A stretch of 64,000 bases of DNA, taken from NCBI RefSeq assembly GCF_036231965.1, contig NZ_CP109499.1, forward strand, positions 4,402,001 to 4,466,000, read 5' to 3'. The notes beneath the pieces are model-generated. The model was not told the DNA's origin. It made no database searches and worked only from the letters and a program-made list of their open reading frames with translations. Positions 16,398 to 25,552 of this stretch are shown one piece after another. A program made the position numbers and the translations under genes. Source of the stretch: Streptomyces sp. NBC_01428 (GTDB lineage: Bacteria > Actinomycetota > Actinomycetes > Streptomycetales > Streptomycetaceae). Each line of letters begins with the position of its first letter. Position 1 is the stretch's first letter.

Positions 16398-19211
16398 TCA
16401 GCCTTCGGAAGCCGCCGTCTTCTTCGCGGCGGTCGTCTTGGCGGGCGCCTTCTTGGCGGCCGTCTTCGCGGTCGTCGTCTTCTTCGCGGCCGTCTTCTTG
16501 GCCGGTGCCTTCTTGGCGGTCGCCTTCTTGGCCGGCGCCTTCTTCGCGGTCTTCTTCGCCGGACCCTTGGCGCGCTTCTCGGCGAGCAGCTCGTAGCCGC
16601 GCTCCGGGGTGATCTCCTCGACGCTGTCGTCGGACCGCAGGGTCGCGTTCGTCTCGCCGTCGGTCACGTACGGACCGAAACGGCCGTCCTTGACCACGAC
16701 GGGCTTCTGGCTGACCGGGTCCTCGCCCAGCTCCTTGAGCGGCGGCTTGGCGGCCGCGCGGCCCCGCTGCTTGGGCTGGGAGTAGATCTCCAGCGCCTCT
16801 TCCAGCGTGATGGTGAAGAGCTGGTCCTCGGCCGTGAGCGACCGCGAGTCCGTGCCCTTCTTCAGGTACGGGCCGTACCGGCCATTCTGCGCGGTGATCT
16901 CGACACCCTCGGCGTCCTTGCCGACGACGCGCGGCAGGGACATCAGTTTGAGGGCGTCCTCGAGCGTCACCGTGTCGAGCGCCATCGACTTGAACAGCGA
17001 GGCGGTCCGCGGCTTCACGGCGTTCTTGCCCGTCTTCGGGGTGCCCTCGGGGAGCACCTCGGTGACGTACGGGCCGTAGCGGCCGTCCCTGGCGATGATC
17101 TGGTGGCCCGACTGCGGGTCGGCACCCAGCTCGAAGTCGCCGCTCGGCTTCGCGAGGAGTTCCTCGGCGAGCTCGATGGTCAGCTCGTCCGGTGCCAGGT
17201 CCTCCGGCACGTCGGCACGCTGGTGGTTCTCGGAGTCCTTCTCGCCACGCTCGACGTACGGGCCGTAGCGGCCGACGCGGAGCACCACGTCGTTGCCGAC
17301 CGGGAAGGACGACACCTCGCGGGCGTCGATGGCGCCCAGGTCGGTGACGAGCTCCTTGAGGCCGCCCAGGTGGTCGCCGTCGCCGTTGCCGGCCTCGGCG
17401 GCGCCACTCGCGTCGCCCTCGCCGAAGTAGAACCGCCTCAGCCACGGCACGGCCTTGGCCTCGCCCCGCGCGATGCGGTCGAGGTCGTCCTCCATCTTGG
17501 CCGTGAAGTCGTAGTCGACGAGCCGCCCGAAGTGCTTCTCCAGGAGGTTGACCACGGCGAACGACAGGAAGGACGGCACGAGGGCCGTGCCCTTCTTGAA
17601 CACGTAACCGCGGTCGAGGATCGTGCCGATGATCGACGCGTACGTCGACGGGCGGCCGATCTCGCGCTCTTCGAGCTCCTTGACCAGCGAGGCCTCGGTG
17701 TAACGGGCCGGCGGCTTGGTGGCGTGGCCGTCGACCGTGATCTCCTCGGCCGACAGCGGGTCGCCCTCGCCGACCTGCGGGAGGCGGCGCTCACGGTCGT
17801 CGAGCTCGGCGTTCGGGTCGTCCGCGCCCTCGACGTACGCCTTGAGGAAGCCGTGGAAGGTGATCGTCTTGCCGGACGCGCTGAACTCGGCGTCCCGGCC
17901 GTCGGAGGACCTGCCGGCGATCTTGACGGTGACGGAGTTGCCGACCGCGTCCTTCATCTGCGAGGCGACGGTCCGCTTCCAGATCAGCTCGTACAGCTTG
18001 AACTGGTCGCCCGTGAGACCCGTCTCGGCCGGGGTGCGGAAACGATCACCCGAGGGACGGATCGCCTCGTGCGCCTCCTGCGCGTTCTTGACCTTCCCGG
18101 CGTACGTGCGCGGCTGGGCCGGCAGGTAGTCGGCGCCGTACAGCTGCGTGACCTGGGCGCGGGCGGCGCCGATCGCGGTGTCGGACAGGGTCGTGGAGTC
18201 CGTACGCATATAGGTGATGAAGCCGTTCTCGTACAGCTTCTGGGCCACCTGCATGGTCGCCTTCGCACCGAAGCCCAGCTTGCGCGAGGCCTCCTGCTGG
18301 AGCGTGGTCGTACGGAACGGCGCGTAGGGCGAGCGGCGGTACGGCTTGGACTCGACCGAGCGGACCGCGAAGTTCGTGTCCTGGAGGGCCGCGGCGAGCG
18401 CGCGGGCGTTCGTCTCGTCCAGGTGGAGCGTGTTCGCGCCCTTGATCTGGCCGAGCGAGTCGAAGTCGCGGCCCTGGGCGACGCGCTTGCCGTCGACCGC
18501 GGTCAGACGGGCGACCAGGTTGGACGGGTCGCTCGCGTCCCCGGCGCGGCCGGTGCCGAAGGTACCGGTCAGGTCCCAGTACTCGGCGGAACGGAAGGCG
18601 ATGCGCTCGCGCTCCCGCTCGACGACGAGCCGGGTCGCCACGGACTGCACACGGCCCGCCGACAGGCGCGGCATGACCTTCTTCCACAGGACCGGCGAGA
18701 CCTCGTAGCCGTAGAGGCGGTCGAGGATGCGCCGGGTCTCCTGGGCGTCGACCATGCGCTTGTTGAGCTCGCGCGGGTTGGCGACGGCGCTGCGGATCGC
18801 GTCCTTGGTGATCTCGTGGAAGACCATCCGGTGGACGGGAACCTTGGGCTTCAGGACCTCCAGGAGGTGCCACGCGATGGCTTCGCCCTCGCGGTCCTCA
18901 TCGGTGGCGAGGAAGAGCTCGTCGGAGTCCTTCAGCAGGTCCTTGAGCTTCTTGACCTGGGCCTTCTTGTCGGCGTTGACCACGTAGATCGGCTGGAAGT
19001 CGTTCTCTACGTCGACGCCGAGGCGGCGGACCTCACCCGTGTACTTCTCGGGCACCTCCGCGGCGCCGTTGGGGAGGTCACGGATGTGCCCGACGCTCGC
19101 TTCGACGACATAGCCGGGGCCCAGATAGCCCTTGATCGTCTTCGCCTTGGCAGGCGACTCGACGATGACGAGTCGGCGGCCGCCGTGTGCGGTGTCGCTG
19201 GTCGGGGACAA
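16398..19211 (-). CDS. topA: DNA topoisomerase I
   Basis: The 937-aa enzyme relaxes negative supercoils by a type IA strand-passage cycle. The Toprim domain starts at once ('RRLVIVESPAKAKTIKGYL', catalytic Glu18), followed by the acidic 'LATDEDREGEAIAWHLLEVL'. The active-site tyrosine is in 'GFITYMRTDSTTLS' (Tyr334). Repeated 'DGRFGPYV'-type modules follow. The C-terminus has no zinc fingers but ends in about 70 residues of AKK/APAKK repeats, the actinobacterial replacement that increases processivity. I chose the TTG at 19211, because GGAGAGAAG lies just upstream and MSPTSDTA matches known Streptomyces starts. An upstream ATG frame adds only basic low-complexity sequence. Confidence 0.96.
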   Translation of the reverse strand: MSPTSDTAHGGRRLVIVESPAKAKTIKGYLGPGYVVEASVGHIRDLPNGAAEVPEKYTGEVRRLGVDVENDFQPIYVVNADKKAQVKKLKDLLKDSDELFLATDEDREGEAIAWHLLEVLKPKVPVHRMVFHEITKDAIRSAVANPRELNKRMVDAQETRRILDRLYGYEVSPVLWKKVMPRLSAGRVQSVATRLVVERERERIAFRSAEYWDLTGTFGTGRAGDASDPSNLVARLTAVDGKRVAQGRDFDSLGQIKGANTLHLDETNARALAAALQDTNFAVRSVESKPYRRSPYAPFRTTTLQQEASRKLGFGAKATMQVAQKLYENGFITYMRTDSTTLSDTAIGAARAQVTQLYGADYLPAQPRTYAGKVKNAQEAHEAIRPSGDRFRTPAETGLTGDQFKLYELIWKRTVASQMKDAVGNSVTVKIAGRSSDGRDAEFSASGKTITFHGFLKAYVEGADDPNAELDDRERRLPQVGEGDPLSAEEITVDGHATKPPARYTEASLVKELEEREIGRPSTYASIIGTILDRGYVFKKGTALVPSFLSFAVVNLLEKHFGRLVDYDFTAKMEDDLDRIARGEAKAVPWLRRFYFGEGDASGAAEAGNGDGDHLGGLKELVTDLGAIDAREVSSFPVGNDVVLRVGRYGPYVERGEKDSENHQRADVPEDLAPDELTIELAEELLAKPSGDFELGADPQSGHQIIARDGRYGPYVTEVLPEGTPKTGKNAVKPRTASLFKSMALDTVTLEDALKLMSLPRVVGKDAEGVEITAQNGRYGPYLKKGTDSRSLTAEDQLFTITLEEALEIYSQPKQRGRAAAKPPLKELGEDPVSQKPVVVKDGRFGPYVTDGETNATLRSDDSVEEITPERGYELLAEKRAKGPAKKTAKKAPAKKATAKKAPAKKTAAKKTTTAKTAAKKAPAKTTAAKKTAASEG

Positions 19212-19482
19212 CTTCGCTCTTCTCTCCGGTCGACGCGGTGCTCCCCGGGGGCTCGGCTCCCGAGGGGTCGGGTCATGCTGACGCTGCGGAGTGTGACGGT
19301 ACATCCCGCCCCCGTGTCAAACGGGAAAAGCCCGCAACGGCCACTCGAACGGTAACCCGACTACCGCCATTCCTGCCGCCCGGAGTGCCGACCAGCTCTT
19401 TCGGGACCATCCGGAGCGTAACTTCCCAGTTACCGAAGTCATGCCCCTCACGCGCGTTGTCCCTCGCGCGTGAGGGATTCAC
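19212..19482. other. topA upstream region
   Basis: This 271-base gap contains the topA promoter. I see no coding frame with convincing codon use and no strong repeat. In other Streptomyces topA transcription is supercoiling-sensitive, and that control would sit here. Confidence 0.4.
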
Positions 19483-19680
19483 TCAGAGTCGGGTGAAGCA
19501 CCACATTCCGACCAGGAGCGCCACCGCTCCGGCGAGTGTCGCGAGGGTCACCGATGCGACGCGGTTCACACCGTGGGCCACCGGCTCGCCCTGCCGCAGC
19601 CGGATCCCGGTCCAGGCCAGCAGCCCGCCCCCGAACAGTGCGAACACCACCCCTGTGAAGATCGTCGGTCCGCTTTCCAT
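19483..19680 (-). CDS. Small two-helix membrane protein
   Basis: The 65-aa protein (MESGPTIFTGVVFALFGGGL...) has two hydrophobic helices, residues 6-24 and 42-62, joined by a basic loop (RLRQGEPVAHGVNR). GAAGGG lies eight bases before the ATG. It sits upstream of topA on the same strand, as in S. coelicolor from memory. The function is unknown. Size and topology suggest a membrane accessory peptide rather than a transporter. Confidence 0.7.
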   Translation of the reverse strand: MESGPTIFTGVVFALFGGGLLAWTGIRLRQGEPVAHGVNRVASVTLATLAGAVALLVGMWCFTRL

Positions 19681-19992
19681 GGATCTGCCCTTCCGCCCCG
19701 AGCCCGGACTCGGGAGGCTGACACGTCCCGGCGACACCGACGCGAACCCACGGTGAACGCACGGCGACCGCCGCCCGCGCCGGGCCTCGACCCGGACCGT
19801 ACCGAGCCTCGCCCGCGCCCCGTGCGGGCCTCGACCGGGCCTCCGCATGCCGGGCGTGGCCCCCACCGTCCTCGCCCGGTGCAGGCCGTGCCCATCGCGG
19901 CGACCGGCCGAACAGCCGACCGACACCGCTGGGCGGCCCCAACCCGCACCCCCCGGCCCGGTCGAGGTTGGCCGGTTCCGCGTCCCGGGCAA

Positions 19993-20070
19993 GGCGCCGT
20001 CCGGCCGCGCCGGGCCGGGGCGCCGTCCGGCCGCGCCGGCCCGAGGCGCCGCCGAGCCGCGCCAGCCCGC
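19993..20070. repeat. 26-bp tandem repeat, about three copies
   Basis: GGCGCCGTCCGGCCGCGCCGG begins at 19993 and 20019, with a degenerate copy at 20045, giving an exact 26-base period. The array lies in the 421-base gap between the small membrane protein and the methyltransferase stop. The rest of that gap (19681-20101) has only Pro/Arg-rich low-complexity frames and I see no gene in it. Confidence 0.65.
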
Positions 20071-20101
20071 TCCGGGCCGTTCGCCGGCTCCGCCTCCCCC
20101 G

Positions 20102-21631
20102 CTACTCCGCCGGCTCCAGGAACCCCTGCTCCACCAGGAGCCGGATCTGCGCGGGCGTCCGGTCGCGCAGCAACACCGGATCCTCGCCGACCAGTTGGGC
20201 GATGGCGTCGAGGATCCGCCCGGCGCTCAGCGTGCCGTCGCACACCCCGGCGAAGCCCGCGCCGACCGTGTCCACCTTGGTGGCTCTGCGCATCCCGCGG
20301 TGCTGACGCAGCACCACATGCTCCGGGTCCTCGGCGCCGGGCAGGCCGACCTGCTCCTGCACGATTTCCGTCACGAGCCGGAAGTGCCCGGCGAGCAGGC
20401 CCGCGTCGTCGTGCGCCCGCAGGTAGTCGACCCGGTCGAAGTGGGCGCGCACGGTCTCACCGAGCGGCTGCTCCACCGAGTGCGGCCACTCCTCGACGGT
20501 GATCGACGGCTCGGCGGCGGACGTCCTGCGCAGGGTGATCCAGCCGAAGCCGACGGCCTTCACCTTGCGTGCCTCGAACTCGTCGAGCCACGCGTCGTAG
20601 AGCGCCTGGTACTCCGCCGGGTCGGAGCGGTGGTCTCCGGCGTCGCGCAGCCACAACTCCGCGTACTGCGTGACGTCCTGGACCTCCCGCTGGACGATCC
20701 ACGCGTCACAGCCACGCGGCACCCAGGAGCGCAGCCGGTCCTGCCAGTCCTCACCCTCCACGTGCTGCCAGTTGGCCAGGAACTGGGCGTACCCCCCTTC
20801 GTTCAGCCGGTTCCCCGACTCCTGAACGAGCGTGCGGCACAGATCGTCCCCGGCCATGCCGCCGTCGCGGTACGTGAGGCGGGCGGCGGGCGAGATGACG
20901 AAGGGCGGGTTCGACACGATCAGGTCGTACGTCTCGTCGGCGTGGAGCGGCTCGAAGAGGGAGCCCTCGCGCAGATCGGCGGCGGGAGCGCCGGAGAGGG
21001 CCAGGGTCAGCGCGGTGATGTGCAGGGCACGGGGGTTCAGGTCGGTCGCCGTCACGCGCGTGGCGTGCTGCGCGACGTGCAGGGCCTGGATCCCGGAGCC
21101 GGTGCCGAGGTCGAGCGCGGAGTCGACGGGCGTGCGGACGGTGATGCCGGCCAGCGTCGTGGACGCGCCGCCCACACCGAGGACGACACCTTCCTCCCGG
21201 CTGCCGATGCCACCGGCGCCGCCGACGGCGCACCCGAGGTCGGACACGATGAACCAGTCCTCGCCGTCGAGCCCGCCGTACGGGCGGATGTCGACGGTCG
21301 CCGCCACCTCGTCCTCGCCGGCCGGGGTCAGCCAGCCGCTCTCCAGCGCGTCCTCGACGGGCAGCACGTCGGCCACCCGCGCGCGGGGCACGGGCTGCTG
21401 GAGCAGGAAGAGCCGGACGAGGGTCTCCAGCGGTGTGTCGCCCCGGGTCGCCCGGAGGGCGGGAACGGTCTCGCTGCGTGCCAGCGCCGCGTAGGCGGGG
21501 GCGCCGAGCAGGTCGAGGAGTCCGTCGGCGGTGAAGGAGGCGCCGAGCAGGGCGCTCCGGAGCCGGGCGGCGACGTCGGCACGGTCGGACGAGGGCAAGG
21601 GTGACAGGCTGCTGTGACTCACGCCTCCCAT
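20102..21631 (-). CDS. SAM-dependent methyltransferase of the PrmC/HemK (NPPF) type
   Basis: The 509-aa protein has an N-terminal helical domain of about 170 residues, then a class I methyltransferase fold with motif I 'DSALDLGTGSGIQALHVA', 'VTATDLNPRALHITALTLAL' and the catalytic 'YDLIVSNPPFVIS'. The NPPF motif is typical of N-methylation of amide or exocyclic amino groups (glutamine, adenine or guanine). A C-terminal domain of about 170 residues follows. The true substrate is unknown. Two starts are possible: ATG 21631, used here, or GTG 21622, which sits too close to its GGGAGG. It is a conserved neighbour of topA in Streptomyces. Confidence 0.82.
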   Translation of the reverse strand: MGGVSHSSLSPLPSSDRADVAARLRSALLGASFTADGLLDLLGAPAYAALARSETVPALRATRGDTPLETLVRLFLLQQPVPRARVADVLPVEDALESGWLTPAGEDEVAATVDIRPYGGLDGEDWFIVSDLGCAVGGAGGIGSREEGVVLGVGGASTTLAGITVRTPVDSALDLGTGSGIQALHVAQHATRVTATDLNPRALHITALTLALSGAPAADLREGSLFEPLHADETYDLIVSNPPFVISPAARLTYRDGGMAGDDLCRTLVQESGNRLNEGGYAQFLANWQHVEGEDWQDRLRSWVPRGCDAWIVQREVQDVTQYAELWLRDAGDHRSDPAEYQALYDAWLDEFEARKVKAVGFGWITLRRTSAAEPSITVEEWPHSVEQPLGETVRAHFDRVDYLRAHDDAGLLAGHFRLVTEIVQEQVGLPGAEDPEHVVLRQHRGMRRATKVDTVGAGFAGVCDGTLSAGRILDAIAQLVGEDPVLLRDRTPAQIRLLVEQGFLEPAE

Positions 21632-21663
21632 TGTGTCCGCTGTCGTCCGCGGGCACCCACACC

Positions 21664-21696
21664 TGTGGACAGAGCTCTGCCCGCGCCTGTGGACAA
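21664..21696. promoter_or_regulatory. Pair of DnaA-box-like 9-mers
   Basis: TGTGGACAA at 21688-21696 is, on the minus strand, the perfect Streptomyces DnaA box TTGTCCACA. TGTGGACAG at 21664-21672 differs by one base. They are 24 bases apart in the methyltransferase upstream region. Confidence 0.45.
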
Positions 21697-21713
21697 CCAC
21701 GCCGAGCCCTCTG

Positions 21714-21790
21714 CCCAAGGCGCCCACGCCGCCAGGGCGCCTTGGGCCTCGTCGAACGCGGCACGCCGAGAGCATCGGGCTCTCGGCGTG
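21714..21790 (-). terminator. Two strong hairpins downstream of no gene on the minus strand (upstream of the methyltransferase)
   Basis: CCCAAGGCGCC/GGCGCCTTGGG (21714-21724, 21736-21746; 11-bp arms) and CACGCCGAGAGC/GCTCTCGGCGTG (21762-21773, 21779-21790; 12-bp arms) lie between the lipoprotein stop (21901) and the methyltransferase start (21631). Both genes are on the minus strand, so the hairpins terminate the lipoprotein transcript. Confidence 0.7.
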
Positions 21791-21900
21791 GTGTCGCGCG
21801 CGGAAGGCTTGCGCCCTGCCGGTCGGCCGTGTGGGGCGGTCGGGGTCGGCCCCGGCGGCTTCCGGGGACTCCGACGCCCGCCGGGCCGACCGCGAGCGGC

Positions 21901-22473
21901 TCAGCCCTGGGTGGCCGCCGGGCTCCCCGAGGCGGTCTTGCAGCTCTCCTGCTGCGACATCGCCTTGCCCACGTCGCCCTCCTCCAGCTTCTTCAGCGCG
22001 TCGTTCCCGCTCTGGCTCAGCTTGTCGAGCTGGGTGGCCACGTCCTTGAGACCGTCGGCGAACTTGGCCTGGTCCTTGGTGTTGAGCTTGTCGACCTGCT
22101 TCTTGAGGTCGGCGTACGACGCGGAGATGCCCTTGAGCTCCTTGACCGCGTTGGTCTGCTTCGTCTTGCCGTCGTCGACGTCCGGAGGCCCCGCGTTGTC
22201 GACGGCGGTGCCGATCGCCTCGTAGGCGTCGGACATGTCCTGGAAGGCCTTTGCGTCCGTCTTCTGGACGGCTTCCGGCGTGCTGTTGTCCGAGGTCTGC
22301 TTCTGGATCGCGGCGTTCGCGTCCTCGATCTTCTGCGCCTGCGGCTTCACCGCGTCACAGACCTGCTTGGCCCAGGAGTCCAGCTTGTCGTTGCCGTCGT
22401 CGCTGCTGCATCCGGACAGCGCGAGTACCAGTACCGCACCGCCGGACAGTGCGGCCGCGAGCTTCTTGTTCAC
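21901..22473 (-). CDS. Small secreted lipoprotein
   Basis: The product (190 aa) has a signal peptide and lipobox 'VLVLALSGCSSDDG'. The mature part is helical and rich in Lys, Asp and Gln ('LKKQVDKLNTKDQAKFADGLKDVATQLDKL'), suggesting a coiled-coil surface protein, with one late Cys in 'QQESCKTAS'. The GTG at 22473 is preferred because GGAAGGGA lies nine bases before it. An ATG six codons upstream (22491) is the alternative. No enzyme domain is recognisable. It lies downstream of hppA, separated by a hairpin. Confidence 0.78.
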   Translation of the reverse strand: MNKKLAAALSGGAVLVLALSGCSSDDGNDKLDSWAKQVCDAVKPQAQKIEDANAAIQKQTSDNSTPEAVQKTDAKAFQDMSDAYEAIGTAVDNAGPPDVDDGKTKQTNAVKELKGISASYADLKKQVDKLNTKDQAKFADGLKDVATQLDKLSQSGNDALKKLEEGDVGKAMSQQESCKTASGSPAATQG

Positions 22474-22618
22474 CGGTTTGGTCCCTTCCATGGCTCTCGG
22501 CCCCGGAACATACACGTCAAGTGGGCTACACCAGTATGCCGAATGTCCGCTAAGCAACTTATTGAAGCCATTTGCACCAAGCGAGAGAAGGCTCACGGCC
22601 TCGAAGTGAACACACACA

Positions 22619-22660
22619 GGGCGGGCGCACGACGTGTCAACACACGCCGTACGCCCGCCC
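22619..22660 (-). terminator. Hairpin after hppA
   Basis: GGGCGGGCG (22619-22627) and CGCCCGCCC (22652-22660) form perfect 9-bp arms 60 bases after the hppA stop. The loop holds CACGACGTGT/ACACGCCGTA words that may extend the stem. Confidence 0.6.
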
Positions 22661-22719
22661 GTTGAACCCGCCCCGACCAGGCACTCGGCTCAGTGCCGCG
22701 TCAGGGACGCGTCCGTGTG

Positions 22720-25128
22720 CTACGAAACCGCCGCCGGATCCGCCGACTTGGCGGCTCCGTCGTTGTCGTCCTCCTCATCGCCCATGGCGATCCCCCGCCG
22801 CTTGGACATGTAGACGGAGCCCGCGATCACGAGGAAGGCGAGGATCGCGATGAACACCCGTACGCCGACGCTCTTGTCGTCGCCGTACGAGAACTTGACG
22901 ATGGCCGGAGCGATCAGCAGCGACACCAGGTTCATGACCTTCAGCAGCGGGTTGATCGCCGGGCCCGCCGTGTCCTTGAAGGGGTCGCCGACCGTGTCGC
23001 CGATCACGGTGGCGGCGTGGGCCTCACTGCCCTTGCCGCCGTGGTGCCCGTCCTCGACGAGTTTCTTGGCGTTGTCCCAGGCGCCGCCGGAGTTGGCGAG
23101 GAAGACGGCCATGAGCGTGCCGGTGCCGATCGCGCCCGCCAGGAACGAGCCGAGCGCCCCGACGCCGAGCGTGAACCCGATGGCGATCGGCGTGAGCACC
23201 GCGAGCAGACCCGGGGTGGCCAGCTCGCGCAGCGCGTCCTTGGTGCAGATGTCGACGACGCGCCCGTACTCGGGCTTCTCGCTGTAGTCCATGATCCCGG
23301 GATGCTCGCGGAACTGCCGCCGCACCTCGTAGACCACGGCACCCGCGGACCGCGACACCGCGTTGATCGCCAGCCCCGAGAAGAGGAAGACGACCGCGGC
23401 GCCCGCGATGAGACCCACCAGGTTGTTGGGCTGCGAGATGTCCATCATCAGGTTCATCGGCGCGCCCGGTCCGGAGACCTTCTCGCCCACGTCGCTCGCC
23501 GCCGTGGTGATCGCGTCACGGTACGAGCCGAAGAGGGCCGAGGCGGCGAGGACCGCGGTGGCGATGGCGATGCCCTTGGTGATGGCCTTGGTGGTGTTGC
23601 CGACGGCGTCCAGGTCGGTGAGCACCTGAGCGCCCGCGCCCTCGACGTCGCCGGACATCTCGGCGATGCCCTGCGCGTTGTCGGAAACCGGCCCGAAGGT
23701 GTCCATCGCGACGATGACGCCGACGGTGGTCAGCAGGCCGGTTCCGGCGAGCGCGACCGCGAACAGCGCCAGCATGATCGACGTACCGCCGAGCAGGAAC
23801 GCCCCGTACACGCCGAGGCCGATCAACAGGGCGGTGTAGACGGCCGATTCGAGACCGATGGAGATGCCGGCGAGGACGACGGTGGCCGCGCCGGTCAGGG
23901 AACTCTTGCCGATGTCCCGGACGGGACGGCGGCTGGTCTCGGTGAAGTAGCCGGTCAACTGCTGGATGAGAGCGGCCAGCACGATGCCGATCGCGACGGC
24001 GACGACCGCGAGGACACGCGGGTCGCCGCCCTTGGCCTTGATCGCCGCGTCCGTGACACCGTCCAGGTCGCCGTAGGAGCCGGGCAGGTAGATGTAGACG
24101 GCCAGGGCGACCAGCACCAGGGAGATCACCGCGGAGATGAAGAACCCGCGGTTGATCGCGGACATGCCGCTGCGGTCCGAGCGGCGGGGCGCCACCGCGA
24201 AGATGCCGACCATCGCGGTGAGGACACCGATCGCGGGCACGATCAGCGGGAACGCGAGCCCGGCGTCGCCGAACGCCACCTTGCCGAGGATCAGCGCGGC
24301 GACGAGCGTGACGGCGTAGGACTCGAACAGGTCGGCGGCCATACCCGCGCAGTCGCCGACGTTGTCGCCCACGTTGTCGGCGATGGTCGCGGCGTTACGG
24401 GGGTCGTCCTCCGGAATGCCCTTCTCGACCTTGCCGACCAGGTCGGCGCCGACGTCGGCGGCCTTGGTGAAGATGCCGCCGCCGACACGCATGAACATGG
24501 CGATCAGTGCCGCGCCGAGACCGAAGCCCTCCAGGACCTTCGGCGCGTCGGCCGCGTACACGAGCACCACACAGGAGGCGCCCAGCAGACCGAGCCCCAC
24601 CGTGAACATGCCGACGACGCCACCGGTACGGAAAGCGATCTTCATGGCTTTGTGCGAGACCGCGGTGAGATCCTTTTCGGGCTCACCCTCTGCCGGGGTC
24701 GCTTCCCGCGCGGCGGCGGCCACGCGGACATTGCTCCGAACGGCGAGCCACATGCCGATATAGCCGGTGGTCGCCGAGAACGCCGCGCCGATCAGGAAGA
24801 AGATCGATCGCCCGGCGCGCTGATTCCAGTCGTCCGCGGGAAGCAGCATGAGCAGGAAGAACACCACGGCGGCGAATACGCCGAGCGTGCGCATCTGGCG
24901 TCCCAGGTAGGCATTGGCGCCCTCCTGGATCGCCTTCGCGATCTCCTTCATGCTGTCGGTTCCCTCGCCGGCCGCGAGAACCTGGCGCACCAGGATCCCG
25001 GCGACCGCGAGCGCCGCCAGCGCGACGACGGCGATGACCACCACGATGAGGCGGTTTCCGTCCGTCAGTACCGCGGCTGCGAGGGTTGTGGGGTGGTCAA
25101 ACTGCTGAGGGGTAGAAAGCCCCGCCAT
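22720..25128 (-). CDS. hppA: Proton-pumping inorganic pyrophosphatase, K+-independent type
   Basis: The 802-aa integral membrane enzyme couples pyrophosphate hydrolysis to ion pumping. About 16 helices are evident, and the substrate-binding loops are intact: 'DVGADLVGKVEKGIPEDDPRN' with 'NVGDNVGDCAGMAADLFESY', and 'GGAWDNAKKLVEDG' with 'AATVIGDTVGDPFKDT'. At the diagnostic position it reads 'GNTTKAITKG', with Lys514 and Thr517. Known K+-dependent enzymes have Ala and Gly there, so this one should be a K+-independent H+ pump. AAGGAGG sits seven bases before the ATG. The C-terminus is short and acidic ('EEDDNDGAAK'). TACAAT about 50 bases upstream on the minus strand may be the -10. Confidence 0.96.
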   Translation of the reverse strand: MAGLSTPQQFDHPTTLAAAVLTDGNRLIVVVIAVVALAALAVAGILVRQVLAAGEGTDSMKEIAKAIQEGANAYLGRQMRTLGVFAAVVFFLLMLLPADDWNQRAGRSIFFLIGAAFSATTGYIGMWLAVRSNVRVAAAAREATPAEGEPEKDLTAVSHKAMKIAFRTGGVVGMFTVGLGLLGASCVVLVYAADAPKVLEGFGLGAALIAMFMRVGGGIFTKAADVGADLVGKVEKGIPEDDPRNAATIADNVGDNVGDCAGMAADLFESYAVTLVAALILGKVAFGDAGLAFPLIVPAIGVLTAMVGIFAVAPRRSDRSGMSAINRGFFISAVISLVLVALAVYIYLPGSYGDLDGVTDAAIKAKGGDPRVLAVVAVAIGIVLAALIQQLTGYFTETSRRPVRDIGKSSLTGAATVVLAGISIGLESAVYTALLIGLGVYGAFLLGGTSIMLALFAVALAGTGLLTTVGVIVAMDTFGPVSDNAQGIAEMSGDVEGAGAQVLTDLDAVGNTTKAITKGIAIATAVLAASALFGSYRDAITTAASDVGEKVSGPGAPMNLMMDISQPNNLVGLIAGAAVVFLFSGLAINAVSRSAGAVVYEVRRQFREHPGIMDYSEKPEYGRVVDICTKDALRELATPGLLAVLTPIAIGFTLGVGALGSFLAGAIGTGTLMAVFLANSGGAWDNAKKLVEDGHHGGKGSEAHAATVIGDTVGDPFKDTAGPAINPLLKVMNLVSLLIAPAIVKFSYGDDKSVGVRVFIAILAFLVIAGSVYMSKRRGIAMGDEEDDNDGAAKSADPAAVS

Positions 25129-25496
25129 TCGTCCTCCTTGACGCTTGGGCTGAGCTCAAGATGTGGACGGATTGTAGGTACCGGAACCTGATCAAAACAG
25201 TGCGCGGTAAGCGGAAATAATCTTCACGTACTCTTCAGCAAATGATCGTCGGGCGCCACAGGACCCGAATGCAGTAATGCCCCTGAGCCATTGACTCGCG
25301 ATCCGGATATCACGCGCCCGATCGTGAATGAATTCACGAAACGCCGTAATCGATCACCCATATGGGCGCCCAGGTGCCGCGTACTGCTGTTTCCCACGTC
25401 TCGGACGTGACGGAAGGGCCCTGGGAGAAACCGCGGGCGGTGCGGAGCAGGGGGGTCGTGCGCGCGTCGTGCGCGCCGTTCGCGACCCCGGACATG
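25129..25496. other. Gap between hppA and the anti-sigma gene
   Basis: It holds the hppA promoter region (a TACAAT hexamer near 25175 on the minus strand) and AT-richer DNA around 25190-25350. I see no coding frame with streptomycete codon use and no RNA gene I can name. Confidence 0.4.
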
Positions 25497-25527
25497 CCGA
25501 AGGGCCCCACCGAGTAGGGCCCTTCGG
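25497..25527 (-). terminator. Terminator of the anti-sigma gene
   Basis: CCGAAGGGCCC (25497-25507) and GGGCCCTTCGG (25517-25527) are perfect 11-bp arms about 30 bases after the stop codon. A seven-T tract lies between the stop and the hairpin on the minus strand. Confidence 0.75.
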
Positions 25528-25552
25528 GGCAAGAAAAAAAGAGAGGCGGTTG

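Noticed and set aside
19212..19304. N-terminal extension of topoisomerase I starting at an upstream ATG
   Set aside because: Basic low-complexity sequence without a ribosome site; TTG 19211 has GGAGAGAAG and matches known Streptomyces starts.
22693..25191. Long plus-strand frame opposite hppA
   Set aside because: Antisense shadow, made almost only of charged and Gly residues from reversed membrane codons.
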